DNA from: Gemmatimonadaceae bacterium
GTDB taxonomy: Bacteria > Latescibacterota > UBA2968 > UBA8231
Reading direction: 5' to 3'
Assembly (NCBI GenBank): GCA_026706075.1
Contig: JAPOZM010000099.1
Coordinates: 124,001-188,000 of the forward strand
Length of the DNA: 64,000 nucleotides
The translations under genes were made by a program, and so were the position numbers. The notes under the pieces were generated by a model. The model did not search any database and was not told the origin of the DNA. It saw only the letters and a list, made by a program, of their open reading frames with translations. Positions 50,804 to 58,646 of this stretch are shown in pieces (the stretch's first letter is position 1; every line of letters begins with the position of its first letter).

Positions 50804-53262
50804 CTGCTCAGGTCCGCGCTAGGATGGACGTGGACGATAAGCTTGATGTCGAGGCCGGACTGTTGGTCCTTGAGGCACTCGAGGGGGACGAGGCGCTGGA
50901 TCGTGCCCTGTCGGAGGACGCTGACGCTGCGAAAGCACGATCGGATGCGGAGGCGGATGTGGTCCAGGCCCCGGCGAAACGTGCATACCTCGACAAGATC
51001 TCGGTCCAGGGCTTTCGCGGTATCGGCTTCGGATGCGATCTGGAGATCCCCCCCGGCCCTGGCCTTACTCTGGTTGTGGGACGCAACGGCAGCGGCAAGT
51101 CGAGCTTCGCGGAAGCTCTGGAGCTCCTGCTGACCGGCAAGAACCAGCGCTGGGAGGGTCGATCGGCGGTCTGGAAGGAGGGGTGGCGCAACCTGCACTG
51201 GTCCGGACCTGCGGAGATCGCGGCGACCCTTTCGGTCGAAGATCGGCCACAGCCGCTTACCGCAAGACGCGTGTGGGTGGAGGGTGCGGATCTGGATGCC
51301 AGCACCGATGAGGTGGATGGCGTCCAGGGAGGCAACTCCCGCGTGGCCCTGGGTTGGGAGGAGGCGATCGTCACCTATCGCCCCTTTCTTCCCTACAACG
51401 AACTGGGATCGATCCCTGACTCTCGACCTGCCGAGCTGTACGACATGATGTCGGCGGCCTTGGGACTCGAGGTGCTGGTGGAGGCTCGCCAGCGGTTGCG
51501 TCAGAGGAGACTTGACCGCGGCAAGCAGGTTCGTACCGCGGAGGACGAACGGCGAGAGTGGTTCCCCCAAGTCGAGGAGCTCGACGATGAACGGGCACGG
51601 ACCTGCGCCCAGGCAGTCGGGAAGTCCAAGGCCACCACATGGGATCTGGACGCCGTCGAACTGGTTCTGGAGGGAGCGCTCGAACCGGATGGTGAGGGCG
51701 CAATCGCGCTGCTGCGGGAACTCGCCAACCTCCCCATTCCGAGCGCCGAAGAAGTGAAGGTCGCGGCAGACGAGTTACGGGCCGCTACAGAGGCCGTGAG
51801 GGAGGCCGAACAGACCGATGCCGGCCGCGCCCGGCAAACCGCCGACCTGCTCGACCACGCACTGGCAGTGCACACCGCACATGGAGATCAGCCATGCCCG
51901 GTCTGCGGCTCCGGGGAGTTGACCACCGAGTGGCGGTCGCGTACGGAGGCCGAAGTGGTGCGCTTACGTGCAGAGGCGGGTGCGGCGGACCAGGCTCAGA
52001 AGAGGCTTGTCAGGGCTCGCCGCGTCGCCCAGGCCCTGTTGGCCGAGCCGCCGGAGATTCTGGGTCGTGCTTCGGACACGGCGGGGCTCGACGAGACCGC
52101 CGTGCGCGAGGCTTGGAGACGTTGGGCGGGTCTCCGGGAAGCAGCAGATAACGGCCTGATGGAGCACTTGGAAGAGGAGCACGGCAAGCTCGCTGCCACC
52201 GCGACCTCGTTTCGGGAGCAGGCCGCCGCCGAGTTGGCTCGCCTGGAGGAAGCCTGGCGTCCTCTCGTCGATACCCTGCGCTCGTGGCTGCCATCCGCAC
52301 GCGACGCGGCGCGGGCCTCCCGGGTGGTCACGCATCTCAGTCGTGCGGAGAAGTGGCTCAACTCGGAGACCGACCTGATCCGGGCCGAACGGTTTGGTCC
52401 CATTGCGAAGCGGGCCTCAGAGGTGTGGGAGACTCTGAGACAGAACAGCAGCGTAACCCTGGACCAGCTCAAACTCGAAGGTTCTGCGACTCAGCGTCAT
52501 CTCGTCTTGGACGTCAGCGTCGACGGAACGGACGGCCAGGCTCTCGGAGTGATGAGTCAGGGGGAGATCCACGCCCTGGCTCTGAGTCTGTTCCTGCCGC
52601 GGGTGCTGCTACCCGAATCCCCCTTCGGGTTCGTCGTGATCGACGATCCGGTGCAGGCGATGGACCCGGGGAAAGTCGACGGTCTGGCGCGCGTGCTCTC
52701 CATGGTGGCGCAGGAGCGGCAGGTCGTCGTCTTCACGCATGACGAGCGACTGCCCGAGTCGGTTCGTCGGCTGCAGATTCCGGCACAGGTGGTCGAAGTC
52801 ACGCGGCAATCCGGCTCGCAGGTGGCGTGCCGGACCATCGGCGACCCGGTTGCGCAGTACCTGGCCGATGCCCGCGCGCTACAGCACACCGACGACCTTC
52901 CGACGGCCGCCGCGGCGCGGGCATTGCCCCAGTTCTGCCGCCTGGCCATCGAAGCGGCGTGCACGGAGGTCGTCCGCCGCCGGTGCATCGGGCGCGGTGA
53001 GCCGCACTCCGACACGGACGAGGTGTTGACCGCCGCCCGGACGCTGATGCAGAAACTGGCCCTCGCCCTGTTCGACGACGTCGGGCGCGGGGGAGAGGTG
53101 CTGGCCCGGCTCAACCGCTCCGACTCCAGATGGGCCGACGCCGTCCAATGGGCGAACCGTGGAGCCCACGGAGCCGGCGGGGTTACCCCGGACCTGGCGT
53201 CGATGGTCGGCTCGACAGAGCGCCTGACAGGATGGCTCGTCATGCTCGATGGCAACCAATGA
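50782..53262 (+). CDS. Rad50/SMC-like AAA ATPase with CxxC motif and C-terminal helical domain
   Basis: 826 residues from ATG 50782 (MDVDD at 50824 is an alternative). Walker A GRNGSGKS is at 100-107, preceded by YLDKISVQGFRGIG. A Zn-hook-like CPVC (372-375) lies between helical, charged regions (about 225-360 and 380-560). The ABC signature is MSQGE (591-595), Walker B FVVIDDP (617-623), and switch His FTHD (651-654). After the ATPase, a helical domain (about 700-826) carries LPQFCRLAIEAACTEVV and NRGAHGAGG, HEPN-like but unproven. The C-terminus overlaps the next gene by 4 bp. Resembles SMC-type sensors of phage-defence systems; not identical to any I can name. Confidence 0.85.
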   Translation: MDGSAALTAQVRARMDVDDKLDVEAGLLVLEALEGDEALDRALSEDADAAKARSDAEADVVQAPAKRAYLDKISVQGFRGIGFGCDLEIPPGPGLTLVVGRNGSGKSSFAEALELLLTGKNQRWEGRSAVWKEGWRNLHWSGPAEIAATLSVEDRPQPLTARRVWVEGADLDASTDEVDGVQGGNSRVALGWEEAIVTYRPFLPYNELGSIPDSRPAELYDMMSAALGLEVLVEARQRLRQRRLDRGKQVRTAEDERREWFPQVEELDDERARTCAQAVGKSKATTWDLDAVELVLEGALEPDGEGAIALLRELANLPIPSAEEVKVAADELRAATEAVREAEQTDAGRARQTADLLDHALAVHTAHGDQPCPVCGSGELTTEWRSRTEAEVVRLRAEAGAADQAQKRLVRARRVAQALLAEPPEILGRASDTAGLDETAVREAWRRWAGLREAADNGLMEHLEEEHGKLAATATSFREQAAAELARLEEAWRPLVDTLRSWLPSARDAARASRVVTHLSRAEKWLNSETDLIRAERFGPIAKRASEVWETLRQNSSVTLDQLKLEGSATQRHLVLDVSVDGTDGQALGVMSQGEIHALALSLFLPRVLLPESPFGFVVIDDPVQAMDPGKVDGLARVLSMVAQERQVVVFTHDERLPESVRRLQIPAQVVEVTRQSGSQVACRTIGDPVAQYLADARALQHTDDLPTAAAARALPQFCRLAIEAACTEVVRRRCIGRGEPHSDTDEVLTAARTLMQKLALALFDDVGRGGEVLARLNRSDSRWADAVQWANRGAHGAGGVTPDLASMVGSTERLTGWLVMLDGNQ

Positions 53263-53636
53263 CTCCCGTCGAGATCATCGATGCGGCCGACGCGCTGGTG
53301 GAACCCCGCAACAGCAGCCGGGTACAAGGATGGCCGAGGGTTGCAGCAGTGCTCTGCCGGCATGCGATCGAGGAGGCCCTTCGGCAATACTGGTCCCTGC
53401 GCGAGCCCGGCCTGGACCGCTGCAGCGGGCGCGCACAACTGCTGTGCCTTACCGTCTACCTGAGAGACGGCGACCTGGGCCGCGAGACTCTATCAGCGTG
53501 GTCCGATTTGAGCCGTGCCTGTCACCACCACGCATACGAGCTCGCTCCGACGGCCGAGGAATTGCGGAGCTTGCTGGACGTGGCACGGCGGTTCACCTGC
53601 GAGGTCGCACGCCAGATCGCTGCCCACCGGACGTGA
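53259..53636 (+). CDS. Small helical His-rich protein, partner of the ATPase (possible effector)
   Basis: 125 residues. The protein looks all-helical; notable are AAVLCRHAIEEALRQYW (29-45), four Cys, and LSRACHHHAYELAPTAEEL (84-102) with Arg86 and three consecutive His. Such Arg-His patches occur in HEPN-type nucleases, but the standard RxxxxH spacing is not exact. The ATG overlaps the ATPase stop (ATGA), implying strict co-translation and a shared complex. I do not recognise a named family. It closes the accessory island. Confidence 0.7.
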   Translation: MTPVEIIDAADALVEPRNSSRVQGWPRVAAVLCRHAIEEALRQYWSLREPGLDRCSGRAQLLCLTVYLRDGDLGRETLSAWSDLSRACHHHAYELAPTAEELRSLLDVARRFTCEVARQIAAHRT

Positions 53637-53641
53637 CTACC

Positions 53642-55573
53642 ATGCCTTGGCAAAAACCGAAGGTTGGCCATCTGGATCTCCGGCCTGTTGCCGTGACGCG
53701 GTACTTCCTTCGCCTCATCCCCCCAGTCATCTTTGCCCAGTTGATCACCGCCGCCTCCGCGGCCCCCCTGGCCGCCGCCGTCGACCTGGCCGACCTCGGC
53801 GACTGGCGGATCGTCGTCGCCCCCGGCGCCATCGCCTCCGAGGAGTACGCGGCCGAGGAGCTCCGCGCGCACCTGGTCCTCGCCGGCGGCCCCGACCTCG
53901 AGATCCTCTCCGCGCCTGAAGGCCCCGGCGGCCACTTCTTCATCGGCCCGGACGCCGCCGGCCAGAGCCCCGTCGGCTTCGATCCCGCCGACTACGGCCC
54001 TGAGGACCTGCGCATCGTCGTGCGGCCCGGCGCCGTCGTCGTGGCCGGCGGCCGGCCGCGGGGGACGCTCTACGGGGTCTACACCTTCCTCGAGGACTAC
54101 CTCGGCGTGCGCTTCGTCACCGCCGACCACACCCACGTGCCGCCCCTAAGTCCGGAGCGCCGGATCGAGGCCGTGGACCGGGTCTACCGGCCGCCGCTGG
54201 AGTGGCGCTGGTCCGACTTCGAGAGCAACTACGCCCGTGCCGACTTCGCCTCCCGGCTGCGACTCAACGCGGGGCGGGTCGAGGCCCTGCCGCCGGGCAG
54301 CGACGACTGGAGCCTGGTGGGCCGCTACGGCGGCCGCTCGCCGGTGCACCTCGTGGAGCACTCCTTCAACGCTCTGCTGCCGCCTTCCGAATACGCCGTG
54401 GACCATCCCGAGTACTACTGCCTCTACGAGGGCGAGCGCTGGGCCCACCGGCGCTACGAGGACGGGCGCTTCCACGAGGACCTGCAGCCGTGCATGACCC
54501 ACCCGGAGGTCCTGCGCCTGATCACCCGGGCGGCCCTGGGGTACCTCGAGGCCCGCCCCCGCCAGATGGACGTCAGCGTCGGCCAGAACGACGGCAGCGT
54601 CTGGTGCCAGTGCCCGCCGTGCCGGGCCCTCAACGAGCGCGAGGGCACGCCCATGGGCTCGCTGCTGACCCTGGTGAACGCCGTCGCTGACGAGGCGGCC
54701 GCCGCCCACCCGGGGCGGCTGGTCTCGACCCTGGCCTACGCCTACAGCGCCCCGCCGCCGCGCTCCCTGAGGCCCCGCGACAACGTCCTGATCACCTGGT
54801 GCAGCATCGACGCCTGCTTCATCCACGCTCTCGACGACCCGGACTGCCCGGACAACGCCGCCCAGTACGCCCAGCTGGAGGCCTGGTCCCGGATCGCGCC
54901 GAACCTGCACGTCTGGGACTACTACATGAACCACGACCGCCGCGGGTTCCAGCTGCCCCTGCCCAACCTGCGGTGGATCGACCGCAACGTGCGGGCCGAG
55001 GTCAGGCTCGGCGTCCGGGGCCTGTTCACCCAGGCCTTCAGCAGCTCCCACGGCAACGAGTTCGAGGGCCTGCGCAACTACCTGCTGAGCCGGCTCATGT
55101 GGGACCCCTCCCTCGACGGGCGGGTCCTCATGGACGAGTGGCTGGACCTGCACTACGGCCCGGCGGCCCCCCCGATCCGGCGCTGGATCGACCGCCTCCA
55201 CGACCGGTCCATGGCCAGCGGCCTGCACCGCCACAGCCTCGGAGGCCGCTATGACGAGTACGGCCTCGACGAGTCGGACGTCGCCGCCGGCCTGGAGGCG
55301 GTGGAGGAGGCGATGCGGCTGGCCGACAGCGACGAGGTGAGGCGCCGCGTCGGGAAGGCTTCCGTCTGGGCCTGGCGGGCCACCCTCGAGCCGGTGTGGT
55401 ACGCCACGGAAGGGGTCGACCTCGACCCGGGGCAGGCGGAGGAGCTGCGGGCCCGGGCCAAGCGGTTCTTCGAGCTGTGCCGCGAGCACGACGTGCGGCG
55501 CACCGCCTCGGGGAGCTGGTTCGCCATCGAGAAGGCCGAGGCCCGCGTGCGCGCCGCCATCGGCGACTGGTAG
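53642..55573 (+). CDS. Exported DUF4838 domain protein
   Basis: 643 residues. A signal-like hydrophobic region, LIPPVIFAQLITAASA, ends near residue 40; GTG 53694 would give a tighter signal peptide. The N-terminal part (about 50-165: IASEEYAAEELRAHL, HFFIGPDA, GTLYGVYTFLEDYLGVRF) matches the GH67-like alpha-glucuronidase N-terminal domain. The DUF4838 catalytic-like part follows, with SVGQNDGSVWCQCPPC, YAYS and VWDYYMNHDR. Probably a glycoside hydrolase relative acting outside the cytoplasm. Codon use returns to the strong GC bias of the window. Confidence 0.82.
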   Translation: MPWQKPKVGHLDLRPVAVTRYFLRLIPPVIFAQLITAASAAPLAAAVDLADLGDWRIVVAPGAIASEEYAAEELRAHLVLAGGPDLEILSAPEGPGGHFFIGPDAAGQSPVGFDPADYGPEDLRIVVRPGAVVVAGGRPRGTLYGVYTFLEDYLGVRFVTADHTHVPPLSPERRIEAVDRVYRPPLEWRWSDFESNYARADFASRLRLNAGRVEALPPGSDDWSLVGRYGGRSPVHLVEHSFNALLPPSEYAVDHPEYYCLYEGERWAHRRYEDGRFHEDLQPCMTHPEVLRLITRAALGYLEARPRQMDVSVGQNDGSVWCQCPPCRALNEREGTPMGSLLTLVNAVADEAAAAHPGRLVSTLAYAYSAPPPRSLRPRDNVLITWCSIDACFIHALDDPDCPDNAAQYAQLEAWSRIAPNLHVWDYYMNHDRRGFQLPLPNLRWIDRNVRAEVRLGVRGLFTQAFSSSHGNEFEGLRNYLLSRLMWDPSLDGRVLMDEWLDLHYGPAAPPIRRWIDRLHDRSMASGLHRHSLGGRYDEYGLDESDVAAGLEAVEEAMRLADSDEVRRRVGKASVWAWRATLEPVWYATEGVDLDPGQAEELRARAKRFFELCREHDVRRTASGSWFAIEKAEARVRAAIGDW

Positions 55574-55842
55574 TGGCGACGGTCTTCATCCCCCGGCGGC
55601 TGCAGCCCCTGAGCGGTGGGCGGAGGCAGGTCTGCGTGGAGGGCGCCACGGTGCGCCAGGTGATCGAGGCCCTGGAGGCCGAGTGCCCGGGGATCAAGGC
55701 CCGGCTCTACGACGCCGAACACGACGCCCTTGCCCGCGGCATGGCGGTCACCGTCGACGGCGTCACCGGGGAGCTGGGCCTGCTGGAGAAGGTCGGCCCC
55801 GAGAGCGAGGTCCACTTCCTGCCCGCCATCGCCGGCGGCTGA
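55573..55842 (+). CDS. MoaD/ThiS-like ubiquitin-fold sulfur carrier
   Basis: 89 residues, start GTG 55573 overlapping the last base of the DUF4838 stop. It ends in the diagnostic Gly-Gly (LPAIAGG), which is adenylated and thiocarboxylated in MoaD/ThiS proteins. GATVRQVIEALEAECPGI is the typical first helix. No activating enzyme or molybdopterin synthase gene is nearby, so whether it serves molybdopterin, thiamine or another sulfur pathway is open. Confidence 0.85.
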   Translation: MATVFIPRRLQPLSGGRRQVCVEGATVRQVIEALEAECPGIKARLYDAEHDALARGMAVTVDGVTGELGLLEKVGPESEVHFLPAIAGG

Positions 55843-55890
55843 AAGCCGCGTCCGGTTGCCATCGTTGGGACCATCGGCGTTTTTGATGGC

Positions 55891-57246
55891 ATGATCGATG
55901 TACGCCGGCTGCGAGCCGAGCCCGATGCCATGCGCCGCGCCATCGCCCTGCGCCGGGTCGACCCCGCGCGGGCCGACGTGGACCGCTTCCTCGAGATCGA
56001 CGGACAGCGCCGCGCCCTGCAGCAGGAGATCGACGGCCTCAACTCGCAGAAGAAGGAGCTGGCCCGCCTCGGCCGCTCCGACCCCCAGGCCGCCCGGCAG
56101 AAGGGCCAGGAGCTGCGAGAGAAGGGGCGCGAGCTGGATGGGCGCCTGGCGGAGCTGACCGCCGAGTGGCAGGCGATCCTCGAGTGGTTCCCCAACTGGC
56201 CCCACCCCGAGATGCCCGAGGGCGCCGGCGAGGAGCAGAACGCCGAGGAGTGCGTCTGGCTGCCGGGCCGCGGGTACCTTCCGCAGGACCGGCTCGGGTC
56301 CGGGCACCACTCGGCGGCGGCCATGCCGAGAGGCGCCGTCCACGGGGAGGGGGAGTTCGAGCCCCGGGACCACTCCGAGCTGTCCGCGGCCCTCGGCGCC
56401 GACACCCTGCAGGCCTCCAAGGTCTCGGGCTCCCGCTTCACCTACCTCACGGGGGACCTGGCGCGGATGCAGTACGCCCTGCAGCAACTCCTCGCCGACG
56501 AGATGCTGCGCCGCGGCTACGAGATGATGGTGCCGCCCCTGCTGGTGCGGGAGCGCTCCCTCCACGGCACCTCCCACTTCCCCGAGGGCCGCGACCAGGT
56601 CTACGCCATCCAGACCGACAACGTCGAGGAGGGGACCCAGCTCTTCCTGGTGGGCTCGTCGGAGCCGGCCAACTTCAGCTACTTCATGGACCGCACCCTC
56701 GACGAGGCCGACCTGCCCGTCAAGCTCTTCGCCTTCACCGCCTGCTTCCGCTCCGAGGCCGGATCCTGGGGCAAGGACGTGAAGGGCATCAAGCGCCTCC
56801 ACCAGTTCGACAAGCTGGAGATGAACGCTGTCTGCACCCCCGATCAGTCCGAGGAGATGTACGAGGAGTTCGGCCAGATCAACGAGTGGCTCCTGCAGCA
56901 GCTACAGCTTCCCTACCGCATGGTCGACAAGTGCGGGGGCGACGCCGGGTACCTGGCCAGCCACCGCCAGCGTGACGGCGAGGTGTGGATGCCGGGGACG
57001 GGGGAGTTCATGGAGGTCATGACCGACACCAACACCACCGACTACCAGTCCCGCCGCATGAACATCCGCTACCGCCCCCGCGAGGGCGGTGGTCTCGTCT
57101 TCTGCCACACCGTCAACGACACGGGCTGCGCCATGGGCCGCATGCTCATCGCCATCGTCGAGAACTACCAGCAGGCCGACGGCTCGGTGAAGGTGCCCGA
57201 GGTCCTGCGGGCGGTGGTCGGCAAGGACCGCATCCAGCCCTCCTGA
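55891..57246 (+). CDS. serS: Seryl-tRNA synthetase
   Basis: 451 residues. A long antiparallel coiled-coil arm (about 30-95, tRNAserine long variable arm binding) precedes the class II core. Motif 2 FRSEAGSWGKDVKGIKRLHQFDKLE (286-310) and motif 3 GCAMGRMLIAIVENYQQADG (412-431) are well conserved. The TxE serine-binding loop, usually TAE, reads SSE (256-258), and the region before QSRR reads TNTTDYQ instead of the usual SN(C)TDFQ, so the amino-acid pocket differs. Insertion RGYLPQDRLGSGHH (127-140) is unusual. Most likely a functional SerRS; a specialised paralogue is possible. Confidence 0.9.
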   Translation: MIDVRRLRAEPDAMRRAIALRRVDPARADVDRFLEIDGQRRALQQEIDGLNSQKKELARLGRSDPQAARQKGQELREKGRELDGRLAELTAEWQAILEWFPNWPHPEMPEGAGEEQNAEECVWLPGRGYLPQDRLGSGHHSAAAMPRGAVHGEGEFEPRDHSELSAALGADTLQASKVSGSRFTYLTGDLARMQYALQQLLADEMLRRGYEMMVPPLLVRERSLHGTSHFPEGRDQVYAIQTDNVEEGTQLFLVGSSEPANFSYFMDRTLDEADLPVKLFAFTACFRSEAGSWGKDVKGIKRLHQFDKLEMNAVCTPDQSEEMYEEFGQINEWLLQQLQLPYRMVDKCGGDAGYLASHRQRDGEVWMPGTGEFMEVMTDTNTTDYQSRRMNIRYRPREGGGLVFCHTVNDTGCAMGRMLIAIVENYQQADGSVKVPEVLRAVVGKDRIQPS

Positions 57247-57263
57247 CCTTCGGGCCTCCACCG

Positions 57264-58622
57264 ATGGCAGAGATCCCACTCATCGGCACCGACCGGCAGC
57301 TCCTCGTCGACGAGTACTGGATCGCGGACAGCCGCGGCGTGAGTCGCAGGCTCCACGAGCCGATGCGGCGCAACACGGCGATCCCGGCGGACCGGCCCTG
57401 GGAGCGGGGAGGCGTCTCCTACATGACCGTCTTTGCCGACGGCGGCAGGTACCGGGCCTGGTACCGCTGCGACGGCGACAACCCGATCCGCGACGACCGG
57501 CGCCAGCCCCTGATCGCCTGCGCCGAGAGCGGCGACGGCGTGCACTGGGAGAAGCCGTCCCTGGGCCTGGTCGAGTTCGAGGGCTCCACCGACAACAACC
57601 TGGTCTGGCAGGGTCCGGGCAACAACCTCTCCCTCTTCCGGGACGACGGCCCCAACGTGCCCGCCGACGAGCGCTACAAGGGCATCGTGCGGACGTCGGA
57701 CCTGCTGGCCCTGGTCTCCCCCGACGGCCTGCGGTGGCGACTGCGCCAGGAGGGGCCGATCCACACCGACCGGCCCTTCGACTCCCACAACATCGTCTTC
57801 CGCGACCCCTTCCGCGGCGACTACGTCATCTACGCCCGCGGCGTGGCGGGCCGGGGCGACTTCAGGGGCGGCGTCCGCTGGGTGCGGCGTTCCACGTCCT
57901 CCGACTTCGAGAGCTGGAGCGAGTGGGAGTCGATCGACGTGGGGCGTGAGCCGGACGAGCACCTCTACACCAACGCCTGCGTGCCCTACGAGCGCGCCCC
58001 GGGCACCTACCTGATGTTCCCCTCGCGCTTCGTGAAGGAGAGGAAACCGGTGCCCGACTGGCCCCACGGCCCGGGGGTGAACGACATCCTCTTCCTGTCG
58101 AGCCGGGACGGCGTGCGCTTCGACGCCTCCCTGCGCGAGGCCTTCCTGCGGCCCGGACCCAACCCCGACAACTGGCACGAGCGCGCCATCTACATGGAGC
58201 ACGGCCTGCTGCACACCGCGCCGGGGGAGATCTCCCTCTTCGGCATGGAGAGCTGGCGCCTGCCCTCGAACCGCATCCGGCGCTACACCCTGCGCACCGA
58301 CGGCTTCGTCTCCGTCCACGCCGGCTTCGCCGGCGGCGAATTCACCACGCCCGCCTTCGTCTTCTCCGGCGGCGAGCTGGAGCTGAACTACTCCACCTCG
58401 GCCGCGGGCTCCCTGGGAGTGGAGCTTCAGCGGGCCGACGGCGCCCCCGTCGAGGGGCGCACCCTCTCCGACTTCGGGGAGCGCTACGGCGACGAGATCG
58501 ACGGCGCCGTGAGCTGGAACGGCCGCGGCGTGGAGGACCTGGCGGGAGAGCCGGTACGCCTGCGCTTCACCCTGCAGGACGCGGACCTCTACGCCTTCCG
58601 CTTCCGCGATCCCAAAGGCTGA
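57264..58622 (+). CDS. Glycoside hydrolase-like five-bladed beta-propeller protein
   Basis: 452 residues. Repeated blade motifs such as YRAWYRCDG, ACAESGDGVHWEKPSLG, LLALVSPDGLRW, DSHNIVFRDPFRGDYVIYARG and ISLFGMESWRLPS are typical of GH32/43/68-like propellers found in these bacteria; the last ~80 residues form a beta-sandwich. No signal peptide is seen. Acidic residues suited to catalysis exist, but I cannot assign them, so the activity is unknown. It converges with the propeller gene on the other strand. Confidence 0.75.
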   Translation: MAEIPLIGTDRQLLVDEYWIADSRGVSRRLHEPMRRNTAIPADRPWERGGVSYMTVFADGGRYRAWYRCDGDNPIRDDRRQPLIACAESGDGVHWEKPSLGLVEFEGSTDNNLVWQGPGNNLSLFRDDGPNVPADERYKGIVRTSDLLALVSPDGLRWRLRQEGPIHTDRPFDSHNIVFRDPFRGDYVIYARGVAGRGDFRGGVRWVRRSTSSDFESWSEWESIDVGREPDEHLYTNACVPYERAPGTYLMFPSRFVKERKPVPDWPHGPGVNDILFLSSRDGVRFDASLREAFLRPGPNPDNWHERAIYMEHGLLHTAPGEISLFGMESWRLPSNRIRRYTLRTDGFVSVHAGFAGGEFTTPAFVFSGGELELNYSTSAAGSLGVELQRADGAPVEGRTLSDFGERYGDEIDGAVSWNGRGVEDLAGEPVRLRFTLQDADLYAFRFRDPKG

Positions 58623-58646
58623 GCCACCGGGGTGGAGCGGGGCGCC

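Noticed and set aside
50782-53262. Assignment of the ATPase as RloC, RecF or Lamassu LmuB
   Set aside because: No anticodon-nuclease motif of RloC is seen, it is much longer than RecF, and the partner protein does not look like known Lamassu effectors; the name would be a guess.
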